This document shows, one piece after another, positions 27,367 to 37,630 of a DNA stretch of 64,000 nt. Position 1 is the first letter of the stretch; every line of letters begins with the position of its first letter. Position numbers and translations under genes: made by a program. Source of the stretch: Ornithinibacillus halotolerans (GTDB taxonomy: Bacteria; Bacillota; Bacilli; Bacillales; Amphibacillaceae). The notes below the pieces were generated by a model. The model did no database searches. It was not told the origin of the DNA and worked only from the letters and a program-made list of their open reading frames with translations. The DNA is taken from the NCBI RefSeq assembly GCF_014637405.1, contig NZ_BMEY01000016.1, positions 29,169 to 93,168 on the forward strand. Direction: 5' to 3'.

Positions 27367-28176
27367 TTGGAGGATATTTTACAGTTGAATGTAAATGATT
27401 TACTTCTAATTAATAAGTGGAAAGAGTTAAATCCCAATTTACAAGTTGGATTTACCACTAGAAATGGTGGGAATAGTAAAGGTGATTTTGAATCGAATAA
27501 CTTTGGACTGCATGTTTCTGATGATTATAAAGATGTTATTGCAAATCGAAGAAAATTAGCAGAAACGTTGACTATTCCATTAGATAAGTGGGTTGCAGCA
27601 GAGCAAATACATAGTAATAAAGTGTATCATGTTCATGTGGCTGATGCTGGAAGAGGTTCGATAACAATTGATTCTTCTATTAAAGGAATTGATGGATTAA
27701 TTACGAAAGAAAAAGGAATACTCTGTACAGCATTTTTTGCTGATTGTGTCCCACTATTTTTCTTTGATCCCCATACAGAATATATTGGTATTGCACATGC
27801 TGGTTGGCAAGGAAGTGTGAAAAGAATAGCTGAGGAAATGACAAAACAATTTGTAAAACTTGGCTCTAATCTAGAGGATATCCTTGTTGTTGTAGGACCT
27901 TGCATAACTTATTCCAATTATGAAATTGATCATTTTGTCTTTGAGCAAATTCCTGATGATTTTCGAAATCAAGTAACGGAACCAACGAATAATAATCATT
28001 ATTTATTAGATTTAAAACAGCTAAATGTCGAAATCCTTGTACAATCTGGTATAATTCGTAGTAATATAGATGTAACAAAATATTGCACGTTTAGAGATAA
28101 TAATCTTTTTTTCTCTCACCGAAGAGATAATGGTAAAACTGGTCGAATGTTAGGTTTTATTGGTTATTGTTGTTAA
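27367..28176 (+). CDS. ylmD: YlmD, PgeF/laccase-domain family protein
   Basis: A 269-residue protein of the PgeF (YfiH, multicopper polyphenol oxidase-like) family. The metal-site residues are visible as the His in EQIHSNKVYH, the Cys in DCVPLFFFDP and the His in IGIAHAGWQG, followed by VVVGPCITYSNYEID. E. coli PgeF helps keep L-Ser out of the peptidoglycan stem; other family members act on purine nucleosides. The role here is not fixed. The start is a TTG at 27367 with a perfect AGGAGGAA 6 bases upstream. Confidence 0.88.
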   Translation: MEDILQLNVNDLLLINKWKELNPNLQVGFTTRNGGNSKGDFESNNFGLHVSDDYKDVIANRRKLAETLTIPLDKWVAAEQIHSNKVYHVHVADAGRGSITIDSSIKGIDGLITKEKGILCTAFFADCVPLFFFDPHTEYIGIAHAGWQGSVKRIAEEMTKQFVKLGSNLEDILVVVGPCITYSNYEIDHFVFEQIPDDFRNQVTEPTNNNHYLLDLKQLNVEILVQSGIIRSNIDVTKYCTFRDNNLFFSHRRDNGKTGRMLGFIGYCC

Positions 28177-28202
28177 ACTGTAAGGAGGAGAAATACGTAA
28201 TA

Positions 28203-28880
28203 ATGGATGTCTCAACAAATTTGGCAGAAATTAATGCTATTATTGAAGAATCTTGTCAAAAAGTAAATCGTCAACCTGATGAAATTACCATTATTGCAGT
28301 AACGAAATATGTTACAATTGATAGAACAAAGGAAGTAATTGATGCTGGGATTGTTAATCTTGGGGAAAATCGTCAAGAAGGATTTATGGAAAAATACAAT
28401 TCTTTTAAGGAACAAGTAAACTGGCATTTTATTGGTAGTCTTCAGACGAGAAAGGTAAAAGATATTATTGAAAAGGTAGATTTTATACATTCTTTGGACA
28501 GACTGTCATTAGCTAAGGAAATTAACAAACGTACAACTAAAACGGTTGGCTGCTTTGTACAAGTAAATGTTAGTGGTGAGGAGTCCAAACACGGTTTGGA
28601 TCCTAAAAATGTACTTTCTTTTATCGAAGAAGTAGCCGTATATACAAACATTCGTATTGTTGGACTAATGACTATGGCACCGTACACTGATAATAAGCAA
28701 TTAATACATAATGTTTTCCGTGAGTTACGAGAATTGAGAGATACAGTTAAAGCAAAACAATTCAATCATGCACCTTGTGAGTATTTATCCATGGGGATGA
28801 GTAATGACTTTGATATTGCAATAGAAGAGGGTGCAACCCATATTAGAATCGGCTCAAAATTAGTTGGGTCTAACAAATGA
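28203..28880 (+). CDS. ylmE: YlmE, PLP-homeostasis protein (YggS family)
   Basis: A 225-residue alanine-racemase-fold protein that binds pyridoxal 5'-phosphate and keeps PLP and amino acid pools in balance. The PLP lysine is in IIAVTKYV. Other motifs are NLGENRQEGFMEKY, WHFIGSLQTRK, VQVNVSGEESKHG, LMTMAPYTD, YLSMGMSNDF and HIRIGSKLVG. The ATG at 28203 lies 13 bases after AAGGAGGAG, a long spacing. The frame from 28167 overlaps ylmD and places that site inside the gene, so the later start is preferred. Confidence 0.92.
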   Translation: MDVSTNLAEINAIIEESCQKVNRQPDEITIIAVTKYVTIDRTKEVIDAGIVNLGENRQEGFMEKYNSFKEQVNWHFIGSLQTRKVKDIIEKVDFIHSLDRLSLAKEINKRTTKTVGCFVQVNVSGEESKHGLDPKNVLSFIEEVAVYTNIRIVGLMTMAPYTDNKQLIHNVFRELRELRDTVKAKQFNHAPCEYLSMGMSNDFDIAIEEGATHIRIGSKLVGSNK

Positions 28881-28890
28881 GGTGGAGTGA

Positions 28891-29310
28891 ATGAGTATAA
28901 AAAACAAGTTGAAAACTTTGTTTGCAATGGATGATGACTATGAATATGAATATGTTGAAGAAGTCGAAGAGTCAGAAACTAAGTTGAAACCATTAACTAA
29001 TAATAACACGACTACTAATAACGTAATCAATCTAAAAAGTGTTAAAACTGCCTCATCAAAAGTCGTTCTATGTGAGCCAAGAACATATGAAGAAGCCCAG
29101 CAAATAGCTGATAATATTGTGAATAAACGTGCTGTTGTTATTAATTTACAACGAGTTGAAACAAACGAAGCAAAGAGGATTGTTGACTTCCTAAGTGGAA
29201 CTGTATATGCAGTAAACGGTGTTATCCAACGACTCGGATCACAAACATTTTTATGTGCTCCTGACAATGTGGATGTATCAGGCAACATTTCCGAATCATA
29301 TGAAGATTAA
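28891..29310 (+). CDS. sepF: Cell division protein SepF
   Basis: A 139-residue SepF (YlmF). It has an N-terminal amphipathic membrane-binding helix ([13 protein letters not shown]), an acidic and asparagine-rich linker (about residues 14-48) and a C-terminal globular domain (about 55-135, with [20 protein letters not shown]). SepF rings bundle FtsZ and anchor it to the membrane, overlapping FtsA in function. It follows ylmE by 10 bases with AGGTGGAG upstream. The ylm neighbourhood and divIVA are the usual context. Confidence 0.95.
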   Translation: MSIKNKLKTLFAMDDDYEYEYVEEVEESETKLKPLTNNNTTTNNVINLKSVKTASSKVVLCEPRTYEEAQQIADNIVNKRAVVINLQRVETNEAKRIVDFLSGTVYAVNGVIQRLGSQTFLCAPDNVDVSGNISESYED

Positions 29311-29332
29311 GTAAAGGACGGGTTTAAAATTC

Positions 29333-29617
29333 ATGGTGTTATATACAATATTTGAAATTCTCACGAACGTATTACGAATATACAGTTTTGGATTAATTAT
29401 TTATATTTTTATGTCTTGGTTTCCTGGAGCAAGAGAATCCTCTTTTGGAGAGATACTCTCAAAACTTTATGAACCATATCTAGAACCATTCCGAAAATTT
29501 ATACCTCCACTTGGCATGATCGATATTTCTCCAATTGTTGCTATTTTAGTGTTGCAGTTGGCAAGTAGAGGGTTATGGGCTGTTTTTGAAATGTTGGCTA
29601 GATTAATTTACGGGTGA
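29333..29617 (+). CDS. ylmG: YggT family membrane protein YlmG
   Basis: A 94-residue protein with two membrane helices (about residues 5-28 and 68-88) and the family segment IYIFMSWFPGARESSFGEIL followed by YEPYLEPFRKFIPPLGMIDISP. YggT/YlmG proteins sit in division or osmotic-shock gene clusters and affect nucleoid or division processes in several organisms; the mechanism is unknown. It follows sepF by 22 bases. Confidence 0.9.
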   Translation: MVLYTIFEILTNVLRIYSFGLIIYIFMSWFPGARESSFGEILSKLYEPYLEPFRKFIPPLGMIDISPIVAILVLQLASRGLWAVFEMLARLIYG

Positions 29618-29625
29618 TGTAATAC

Positions 29626-30405
29626 ATGGATATTTATCAACATTTCCGTAAAGAGGAACATGAATTCATTGATCAAGTACTTTCATGGAAAGAACAGGTG
29701 GAACGGTCCTTTCAAACGAAACTCACTGATTTTTTAGATCCTCGAGAACAGCAAATTATTGAGATGTTAATTGGTAAATCACACGATGAAGTCCAGTTTC
29801 AATTATTTGGTGGTGGAAATTATACGGAACGAAAGAGAGCCATCATTGCTCAGTTCTATGAAGAAATTTCGGATATAGATTTTAATCTTGCAGTAGTTCA
29901 AGCTACGTATCATGAGAAATTTATCTCGCTTACTCATCGGGATGTTTTAGGTGCCTTTTTATCTTTAGGGATTCAACGTAAAAAAATGGGAGATATCTTT
30001 GTTGGGGATGGAATAATACAAATTGTCGTTGACAAAGATATTGCTACCTATGTCATGATGAATTTAACTGCGATAAAAAGAGCATCTATTAAATGGGAAG
30101 AGGTCCCAACGAATACGTTTATAAATAAAGAATCCGTATGGGCTTTTTCTGATAAAGTAGTCTCTTCATTACGCCTAGATACAATAATACGAGAGATTTA
30201 TCATATTTCACGTAAAGAAGCCCAAGGATATATTGAAAAAGGGCTTGTTAAAGTAAACTATCGACTAGTAGAAGATAGTAAGTTTATTCTTAGAGAAGGA
30301 GATTTAATTTCCTTACGAGGTAAAGGTAGAAGTAAGTTAATAAGTATCAACGGTCAAACGAAGAAAGAAAAAACTAGAATAACAACGGCTTTACTACAAA
30401 TTTAG
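29626..30405 (+). CDS. ylmH: YlmH, S4-domain RNA-binding protein
   Basis: A 259-residue protein with a YlmH N-terminal domain, a central ribosome-associated domain and a C-terminal S4 RNA-binding domain (about residues 183-240, SSLRLDTIIREIYHISRKEA). B. subtilis YlmH (RqcP2) can substitute for RqcP in adding alanine tails on stalled 50S subunits; rqcH for the same pathway lies further along this window. It follows ylmG by 8 bases in the same operon. Confidence 0.9.
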   Translation: MDIYQHFRKEEHEFIDQVLSWKEQVERSFQTKLTDFLDPREQQIIEMLIGKSHDEVQFQLFGGGNYTERKRAIIAQFYEEISDIDFNLAVVQATYHEKFISLTHRDVLGAFLSLGIQRKKMGDIFVGDGIIQIVVDKDIATYVMMNLTAIKRASIKWEEVPTNTFINKESVWAFSDKVVSSLRLDTIIREIYHISRKEAQGYIEKGLVKVNYRLVEDSKFILREGDLISLRGKGRSKLISINGQTKKEKTRITTALLQI

Positions 30406-30565
30406 GAAGAGGGACTACATTTTGATTTATAATAGATATCATGATGAGTCCTTTTTTTATATAAAAATATACTTTCCATACGATGCAAAACATGATAACT
30501 TTTATATTATAATTAAGGAATTTATCTATTTTTGCAGGAATTTCATATTTTTTGTTGAATTTTAT

Positions 30566-30574
30566 TGGTATACT
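30566..30574 (+). promoter_or_regulatory. Extended -10 promoter of divIVA
   Basis: TGG directly before TATACT (30569-30574) makes an extended -10. No good -35 is seen 17 bases upstream. It is 54 bases before divIVA, in a 222-base gap that otherwise holds only AT-rich sequence. Confidence 0.45.
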
Positions 30575-30627
30575 GATAAGAGAACTTATATCTATTTATA
30601 TTAAGGAATATTAGGGAGGTTAATAAT

Positions 30628-31131
30628 ATGGCGTTAACACCATTAGATATACACAACAAAGAATTTACGAAAGCTTTTCGTGGGTATGATGAAGATGAAG
30701 TAAATGAGTTTTTAGATCAAGTTATTAAAGATTATGAAATGGTAATTCGTGAGAAAAAAGAGTTAAAAGAAAAAATTGAACAAATGAATGAAAAACTAAG
30801 TCATTTTACCAATATTGAAACAACGTTAAATAAGTCTATCTTAATTGCACAAGAGACAGCAGAAGAATTAAAAGGAAATGCTACGAAGGAATCAAAATTA
30901 ATTATTAAAGAAGCAGAAAAGAATGCCGATCGAATAATTAACGAGGCATTAAGTAAATCTCGTAAGATATCTATGGAAGTGGAAGAATTAAAGAAACAAG
31001 CAAAAGTGTTTCGAACTCGTTTAAAAATGCTAGTGGAAGCACAACTAGAATTAATCGGTTCAGATGACTGGGATGAAGTGTTTGATGTTGATATGGAGAG
31101 AGAATTTGAATTAGCAAACCAAGAGTCTTAA
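30628..31131 (+). CDS. divIVA: Cell division site protein DivIVA
   Basis: A 167-residue coiled-coil protein that senses negatively curved membrane at septa and poles and recruits MinJ/MinCD and sporulation factors. The N-terminal membrane-binding domain (about residues 1-60) has Phe17 and Arg18, the lipid-contacting residues of the B. subtilis protein, in KAFRGYDEDEVNEFLDQV. A long coiled coil covers about 70-150. The AGGGAGG site lies 8 bases before the ATG. It is the last gene before the T-box-controlled ileS. Confidence 0.95.
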   Translation: MALTPLDIHNKEFTKAFRGYDEDEVNEFLDQVIKDYEMVIREKKELKEKIEQMNEKLSHFTNIETTLNKSILIAQETAEELKGNATKESKLIIKEAEKNADRIINEALSKSRKISMEVEELKKQAKVFRTRLKMLVEAQLELIGSDDWDEVFDVDMEREFELANQES

Positions 31132-31133
31132 TC

Positions 31134-31162
31134 TTGACGTTTTGTTAAAAATTACATATAAT
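31134..31162 (+). promoter_or_regulatory. Sigma-A promoter of ileS
   Basis: TTGACG (31134-31139, 5 of 6) and a perfect TATAAT (31157-31162) are 17 bases apart. It lies just after divIVA and upstream of the T-box leader. Confidence 0.75.
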
Positions 31163-31193
31163 GCATACACAGATACGTAAAATAATTTAAATA

Positions 31194-31436
31194 CGATGAT
31201 AGAGACAGTATAAAAATAGTTGCTTTTCAAGCGAATTGGGAATTGGTGTGAGCCCAGTATAGCACATTTTTAGAATATCACTCTTGAGTATCCGATTCGA
31301 AAATATTTAGTAGGGTTGGACGTCTTATTCACGTTACGAATATCGAGTGAATTTGGAATTTTTTTATTCTGAATTTATAAGGGTGGTACCGCGAGTCTTC
31401 TCGTCCCTTTTGGGATCTGAGAGGATTTTTTTATTT
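31194..31436 (+). promoter_or_regulatory. T-box riboswitch (Ile) with terminator
   Basis: The leader of ileS has a Stem I with the GACAGTA (AGTA-type) motif at 31204. The specifier ATC (Ile) is at 31277-31279 in the context GAATATCACTC. The T-box AAGGGTGGTACCGCG is at 31379-31393. A terminator follows, with GTCCC/GGGAT stem arms around 31403-31416 and a T-run at about 31425-31432. Uncharged tRNA-Ile pairs with the specifier and the TGGT bulge and blocks termination. The 387 bases between divIVA and ileS are filled by the promoter, this element and the binding site. Confidence 0.95.
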
Positions 31437-31518
31437 CTTAATGTTTACTGTTTTCAAAAAAATTGATAATAGTTGAACCCAATTACTATAACGAATGTTA
31501 AACAAGGAGGAAAATATA

Positions 31519-34275
31519 GTGGATTATAAAGAAACATTACTAATGCCGAAAACAGCTTTTCCAATGCGTGGAAATTTGCCAAACAAAGAACCAGAACGAC
31601 AAATAAAATGGGAAGAAAATAACCTATATGAAAAATCGTTAGAAAGAACAAAAGGCCGTCCATTATTTATCTTGCATGATGGACCACCATATGCAAATGG
31701 AGACCTTCATATTGGGCATGCGATGAATAAAGTACTAAAAGACTTTATTACACGTTATAAATCTATGTCAGGATTTCACGCACCGTATGTTCCTGGATGG
31801 GATACACATGGATTACCAATTGAAGCAGCTTTAACTAAAAATAAAAAAGTGGATCGAAAAAAACTTACTACTGCTGAATTTAGAAAATTATGTGCAGAAT
31901 ACGCCATGAAACAAGTAGATAACCAACGTACCCAGTTTAAACAATTAGGTGTACGAGGCGACTGGGATAACCCTTATTTAACACTTGCGAAAGAATACGA
32001 AGCTGAACAAATTCGTGTGTTTGGCGAAATGGCCAAGAGAGGGTATATCTATAAAGGATTAAAACCAGTATATTGGTCTCCGTCTTCTGAATCAGCTTTA
32101 GCTGAAGCGGAAATTGAATATTATGATAAACGTTCTGCATCTATTTATGTTGCTTTCGATGTAGTAGATGGAAAAGGGGTATTGGACCAAGGAGATAAAA
32201 TTGTTATCTGGACTACTACTCCGTGGACTATACCAGCTAATATGGGTATTAGTGTACACCCAGATATTAATTATGTGTTAGTGGAAGTTAATGACGATAA
32301 ATTCGTAGTAGCAGAAGCACTGCTTGAAAACTTAACTGGTGAACTAGAATGGGAAAATCCAACAGTTGTCAAAACATTTAAAGGAAATGAATTAGAACGT
32401 GCAACTGCTAAACATCCATTCTATGACCGCGAATCACTAGTCATGCTAGGGGAACACGTAACAACTGATGCCGGTACTGGATGTGTTCACACAGCACCTG
32501 GTCATGGGGAAGACGACTTCTTCATTTCCAATCAATATGGTTTAGAAACTATTTCACCAGTAGATGATAAAGGTGTATTTACTAGTGAAGCACCTGGTTT
32601 TGAAGGTATGTTTTATGATGATGCTAACAAAGTTGTGACAGAAAAACTATCAGAGTCCGGTGCATTATTGAAGATGTCCTTTATCACTCACTCTTATCCA
32701 CATGATTGGAGAACGAAGAAACCAACGATTTTCCGTGCAACTGCACAATGGTTCGCTTCAATTAAGGACTTTAGAGAAAATATCTTAAATGAAATTAAGG
32801 AAGTTAAATGGTATCCTGCTTGGGGAGAAACTAGATTATATAATATGGTTCGAGACCGTGAGGATTGGTGTATTTCTCGTCAACGTACGTGGGGAGTCCC
32901 TATTCCTGTATTTTATGGTGAAGATGGTACGCCGATCATTACAGACGAAACAATTGAACATGTAGCTAATCTATTCGCTGAGCATGGTTCTAATGTATGG
33001 TTTGAAAGGGAAGCAAAAGATTTATTACCTGAAGGATTTACATCTGAACATAGTCCGAATGGCAAATTTACAAAAGAAATGGATATTATGGATGTTTGGT
33101 TTGATTCTGGTTCTTCACATGCAGGAGTATTATTAAATCGTGAAGATCACAGAAGACCTGCCGATGTGTATTTAGAAGGAAGCGACCAATATCGTGGTTG
33201 GTTTAACTCTTCACTATCGACGGCTGTTGCAGTGACTGGTAAAGCACCGTATAAATCAATTGTAAGTCATGGCTTCACACTTGATGGAAACGGACGAAAA
33301 ATGAGTAAATCATTAGGAAATGTAATCGTACCATCTAAAGTGTTGAAACAGTTAGGTGCAGATATTTTACGACTTTGGGTTGCTTCTGTGGATTATCAAG
33401 CGGATGTTCGCATTTCAGATGATATTTTAAAACAAACATCAGAAAGTTATCGTAAAATTCGTAACACTTTCCGTTTTATGCTTGCGAATCTTGCTGACTT
33501 TAATCCAGAAACAGACCGTGTACCAGAGGCTAAAATGGAAGAAGTAGACCGCTTCATGCTTCACCGTCTACAAAGATTAGTTAAAGAAACTCGTGAAAGT
33601 TATGAAAGATATGAGTTTTCACCGATTTTCCATAAGATTCATAATTTCTGTGCAGATGATTTGAGCTCTTTCTATTTAGACTTTGCTAAAGATATTTTAT
33701 ATATTGAAGCTAGTGATAATCATCGTCGTCGTAGTATTCAAACAGGATATTATGAAATCTTAACAACACTTGTAAAATTATTAACACCAATTATTCCACA
33801 TACTGCTGACGAAGTTTGGGAGTACATTCCAGGGGTTAAAGAGGAAAGCCCACAATTAACAGATATTCCTGAACCACGTGAGGTAGAAGGATTTACTGGT
33901 TTAGAAGATAAGTGGGAACACTTTATGGCAGTACGTAATGATGTCTTAAAAGCATTAGAGGAAGCTCGTAATGAGAAGATTATTGGTAAATCTTTAGAAG
34001 CGAAAGTTACGTTAGTAGCAAAAGATAAAGAAACAAAAGAAGTTTTAAATACGATTGATCATGTTCACCAATTATTAATTGTATCTGAAGCAAAAGTTTT
34101 AGATGAAGCTCCAAATACAAGTGAATACCGTTATGTGGATGTATTAGTTGAAAAACATCCAGGTGAAAAATGTGATAGATGTTGGGTTGCATCTGATACA
34201 GTTGGAGAAATTGAGAAACATCCAACATTATGCTCACGCTGTGCGGAAGTTGTAGAAGAACATTATCAAGGGTAA
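31519..34275 (+). CDS. ileS: Isoleucyl-tRNA synthetase
   Basis: A 918-residue class I aminoacyl-tRNA synthetase. The HIGH motif is His64-Ile-Gly-His67. There is a large editing domain (about residues 190-400, including [12 protein letters not shown] and [18 protein letters not shown]), KMSKS at residues 594-598, an anticodon-binding domain, and a C-terminal zinc finger with CDRCW and CSRC. The start was moved to the GTG at 31519 ([12 protein letters not shown]), since AAGGAGGA lies inside the longer frame from 31495. It is controlled by the upstream Ile T-box and followed by a terminator. Confidence 0.97.
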   Translation: MDYKETLLMPKTAFPMRGNLPNKEPERQIKWEENNLYEKSLERTKGRPLFILHDGPPYANGDLHIGHAMNKVLKDFITRYKSMSGFHAPYVPGWDTHGLPIEAALTKNKKVDRKKLTTAEFRKLCAEYAMKQVDNQRTQFKQLGVRGDWDNPYLTLAKEYEAEQIRVFGEMAKRGYIYKGLKPVYWSPSSESALAEAEIEYYDKRSASIYVAFDVVDGKGVLDQGDKIVIWTTTPWTIPANMGISVHPDINYVLVEVNDDKFVVAEALLENLTGELEWENPTVVKTFKGNELERATAKHPFYDRESLVMLGEHVTTDAGTGCVHTAPGHGEDDFFISNQYGLETISPVDDKGVFTSEAPGFEGMFYDDANKVVTEKLSESGALLKMSFITHSYPHDWRTKKPTIFRATAQWFASIKDFRENILNEIKEVKWYPAWGETRLYNMVRDREDWCISRQRTWGVPIPVFYGEDGTPIITDETIEHVANLFAEHGSNVWFEREAKDLLPEGFTSEHSPNGKFTKEMDIMDVWFDSGSSHAGVLLNREDHRRPADVYLEGSDQYRGWFNSSLSTAVAVTGKAPYKSIVSHGFTLDGNGRKMSKSLGNVIVPSKVLKQLGADILRLWVASVDYQADVRISDDILKQTSESYRKIRNTFRFMLANLADFNPETDRVPEAKMEEVDRFMLHRLQRLVKETRESYERYEFSPIFHKIHNFCADDLSSFYLDFAKDILYIEASDNHRRRSIQTGYYEILTTLVKLLTPIIPHTADEVWEYIPGVKEESPQLTDIPEPREVEGFTGLEDKWEHFMAVRNDVLKALEEARNEKIIGKSLEAKVTLVAKDKETKEVLNTIDHVHQLLIVSEAKVLDEAPNTSEYRYVDVLVEKHPGEKCDRCWVASDTVGEIEKHPTLCSRCAEVVEEHYQG

Positions 34276-34285
34276 TTATTGATGT

Positions 34286-34320
34286 AGGAGTACAAATCGT
34301 TTGATTTTGTACTCCTTTTA
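34286..34320 (+). terminator. Terminator after ileS
   Basis: A perfect 11-bp inverted repeat AGGAGTACAAA (34286-34296) with TTTGTACTCCT (34306-34316), followed by TTTTA. Confidence 0.8.
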
Positions 34321-34446
34321 TCATGTCTATTTCAAATAATATAATCCTATTAATAATTGAATTTTGACTGGATTAGTTATAAGATTAACTAAGGATTTTA
34401 TCTAGACTTTAAGACCAACAAGTAGTTTATATCGGAGGCTAAGGGA

Positions 34447-34914
34447 ATGTATCGTTACTATCTTATTGCGATTGTTTTGATTGCACTTGATCAATTTACA
34501 AAATATTTAGTAGTAAAAAACATGGAATTATATGAACAAATTCCAGTCATCGAAGGATTCTTTTATTTAACTTCACATAGGAATAGTGGAGCGGCATGGG
34601 GAATACTAGAAGGAAGAATGGGGTTCTTTTATTTAATAACGGTAATCGTTATCGCAGGTGTTCTTTATTATTTACATAAATATGGAAAACAAAATAAATT
34701 GTTTGCTGTAGCTCTTGGTTTTATTTTAGGTGGGGCTATAGGCAACTTTATTGACCGCCTATTACATCAAGAGGTTGTAGACTTTTTTGATTTTATTATT
34801 TTTGGTTATGATTTTCCAATTTTTAATATTGCAGACTCCGCATTAACCATTGGAGTAATTTTAGTTATTATTGCTACTTTTTTAGATGAGAAGCAACAGA
34901 AAGGAAAGGCATAA
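34447..34914 (+). CDS. lspA: Lipoprotein signal peptidase LspA
   Basis: A 155-residue type II signal peptidase with four membrane helices. It removes signal peptides from lipid-modified prolipoproteins. The two catalytic aspartates are Asp103 in GNFIDRLL and Asp130 in [11 protein letters not shown]. The [10 protein letters not shown] segment (about residues 45-54) is also conserved. The next gene, ylyB, starts at the base after its stop. The ylyA gene that lies before lspA in B. subtilis is absent here. Confidence 0.95.
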   Translation: MYRYYLIAIVLIALDQFTKYLVVKNMELYEQIPVIEGFFYLTSHRNSGAAWGILEGRMGFFYLITVIVIAGVLYYLHKYGKQNKLFAVALGFILGGAIGNFIDRLLHQEVVDFFDFIIFGYDFPIFNIADSALTIGVILVIIATFLDEKQQKGKA

Positions 34915-35823
34915 ATGACTCAACAGCATATTGTTACGGAAACAGAAGGTAAAAAAAGAGTCGACAAATTGTTGTCGGATATAAATCAAGAGACATCTCG
35001 TTCACAAGTGCAAGGATGGATTACAAAAAATCTAGTTAAAGTTAATGGTGAAGTTGTTAAAGCAAACTATAAGTGTCAAGTAGGGGATATTGTAACTTGG
35101 CAATTACCAGAAGTAGAACAACTTGACATCAACCCCGAAAATATTCCGTTAGATATCGTTTTTGAAGATAAAGATGTATTAGTTGTCAATAAGCCAAAGG
35201 GAATGGTCGTACACCCTTCTGCTGGTCATTCTTCTGGTACATTAGTTAATGCGTTATTATATCATTGTAAGGATCTTTCAGGAATTAACGGCATCGAGCG
35301 ACCAGGGATAGTTCATCGAATTGATAAAGATACTAGTGGTTTGTTAGTAGTCGCAAAAAGTGATAAAGCACATATAAGTTTAGCGGAACAACTTGCCAAT
35401 AAGGATGTAGAGCGTAAATACGAAGCGGTAGTTCATGGTGAAATTAATCATGACACTGGCATGATTGATGCACCAATTGGTAGAGATCCAAATGATAGAC
35501 AACGAATGAGTGTTGTTGACAATGGCAAACATGCCGTTACCCATTTTCAAGTTTTACAACGTTTTAATGATTTCACCCATGTTGAATGTCAACTTGAAAC
35601 TGGTCGTACCCATCAAATTCGTGTTCATATGCGTTATATTGGTTTTCCATTAGTTGGGGATCCTAAATATGGCCCGAGAAAAACAATGGACACGAACGGA
35701 CAAGTACTACACGCTAAAGTATTAGGATTTCGCCATCCAATTACAGATGAATGGTTACGTTTTGAAGTAGAACCACCTAGTTATTTTCAAGAATTATTAT
35801 TACAGTTCGAACAAATGTATTGA
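34915..35823 (+). CDS. ylyB: RluD-type 23S rRNA pseudouridine synthase YlyB
   Basis: A 302-residue pseudouridine synthase of the RluA/RluD family. An N-terminal S4 domain (about residues 14-72) precedes the catalytic domain. The catalytic aspartate is Asp137 in VHRIDKDTSGLLVVAK, and the second motif is ETGRTHQIRVHM. It most likely modifies uridines in helix 69 of 23S rRNA, as RluD does. It follows lspA with no gap; the pyr operon promoter begins within its stop codon. Confidence 0.92.
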   Translation: MTQQHIVTETEGKKRVDKLLSDINQETSRSQVQGWITKNLVKVNGEVVKANYKCQVGDIVTWQLPEVEQLDINPENIPLDIVFEDKDVLVVNKPKGMVVHPSAGHSSGTLVNALLYHCKDLSGINGIERPGIVHRIDKDTSGLLVVAKSDKAHISLAEQLANKDVERKYEAVVHGEINHDTGMIDAPIGRDPNDRQRMSVVDNGKHAVTHFQVLQRFNDFTHVECQLETGRTHQIRVHMRYIGFPLVGDPKYGPRKTMDTNGQVLHAKVLGFRHPITDEWLRFEVEPPSYFQELLLQFEQMY

Positions 35824-35848
35824 CAGATTTAACGATTATTGAAATAAT
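35820..35848 (+). promoter_or_regulatory. Promoter of the pyr operon
   Basis: A perfect TTGACA (35820-35825), which contains the ylyB stop codon TGA, is followed after 17 bases by AATAAT (35843-35848, 5 of 6). Confidence 0.6.
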
Positions 35849-35865
35849 ATAAAAAATGAATATGC

Positions 35866-36529
<664 letters not shown>

Positions 36530-36541
36530 AAAAATGTATAA

Positions 36542-36649
36542 GACCTTTAATTAAATCCAGAGAGATTTACAAGGTCGCTTGTTTTACGTGTGCTAAAAAT
36601 TTCTGCACGTGTACCTCTTTGCGACCAAAAAGCGCAAAGAGGTTTTTTT
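36542..36649 (+). promoter_or_regulatory. PyrR attenuator upstream of pyrB
   Basis: The PyrR-binding hairpin is GACCTT (36542-36547) with AAGGTC (36571-36576), plus inner AAAT/ATTT around the loop TCCAGAGAG (36556-36564). The terminator CCTCTTTGCG (36614-36623) with CGCAAAGAGG (36633-36642) is followed by a T-run. It is the second regulatory stop in the operon. Confidence 0.9.
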
Positions 36650-36709
36650 ATACTTATGAAATATCAAGATATATGCAGTTCATATGTAAACCAAAAAGGA
36701 GTGTTAACC

Positions 36710-37630
36710 GTGAAACATTTTTTCTCCATCAATCAGTTAACAAATCAAGAGATTTACAGAATCATTCAAAATGCTTGGAAATACAAAAAAGAAAATGCTA
36801 CGGTTTCAAAACAACTTTTTGCAGCAAATTTATTCTTTGAGCCTAGTACAAGAACGAAAATGAGTTTCATCGTCGCGGAAAGGAAATTGGGTTTAGAGGT
36901 TTTAGATTTTCATGCAGATAGTTCTAGCTTGAAAAAGGGAGAGTCACTATACGATACAGTAAAAACATTTGAATCTATTGGGGCAAATGTTGCCATTATA
37001 CGACATGAATCTGATGACTGGATAAATGAATTAGCATCAGGAATTAACATTCCAATTATAAATGCAGGAGCAGGTAAGAAGGAGCATCCAACCCAATGCT
37101 TGTTGGATTTACTAACTATCTACGAAGAGTTTGGAACCTTTAAAAATTTAAATATTGTAATCGTTGGTGACATCATTCATAGTCGAGTAGCGAAATCGAA
37201 TGCTCATGCTCTAAGAAGGCTTGGAGCAAATGTCTATCTTAGTGCTGCACCGGGTTTTGAAGATGATTCACTTGATTTTCCATATGTAAGTATTGATGAA
37301 GCCACTCAAATTTGTGATGTTGTAATGTTATTACGGATCCAACATGAGCGTCACACAGAAAATAATCAACATGTAAAATACTTGGAACAATTCGGTTTAA
37401 CGAAAGAACGGAAAAATAAAATGAAGAAAAATGCAATCATTCTACATCCTGCACCTATCAATCGTGGAGTAGAAATTGACAATGACTTAGTTGAATGTGA
37501 TCAATCAAGAATATTTAAACAAATGAATAATGGTGTTTATGTAAGAATGGCATTATTAACACATGTATTACAGGAATGGGGGATTATTGATGAGAATCTT
37601 GTTAAAGAACGCTATTCGATTGTTGGATGA
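36710..37630 (+). CDS. pyrB: Aspartate carbamoyltransferase catalytic subunit
   Basis: A 306-residue enzyme joining carbamoyl phosphate and aspartate. The carbamoyl-phosphate site [12 protein letters not shown], the [16 protein letters not shown] segment and [11 protein letters not shown] are visible. The start is a GTG at 36710, 8 bases after AAGGAG, giving [11 protein letters not shown]. The longer frame from 36590 would run through the attenuator and is not real. Its last 41 bases overlap pyrC. Confidence 0.95.
   Translation: MKHFFSINQLTNQEIYRIIQNAWKYKKENATVSKQLFAANLFFEPSTRTKMSFIVAERKLGLEVLDFHADSSSLKKGESLYDTVKTFESIGANVAIIRHESDDWINELASGINIPIINAGAGKKEHPTQCLLDLLTIYEEFGTFKNLNIVIVGDIIHSRVAKSNAHALRRLGANVYLSAAPGFEDDSLDFPYVSIDEATQICDVVMLLRIQHERHTENNQHVKYLEQFGLTKERKNKMKKNAIILHPAPINRGVEIDNDLVECDQSRIFKQMNNGVYVRMALLTHVLQEWGIIDENLVKERYSIVG

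Noticed and set aside
30422..30604. A 60-codon open frame before divIVA.
   Set aside because: It has no usable ribosome binding site, an AT-driven composition of F, I, Y and K, no resemblance to a known family, and it overlaps the divIVA promoter region.
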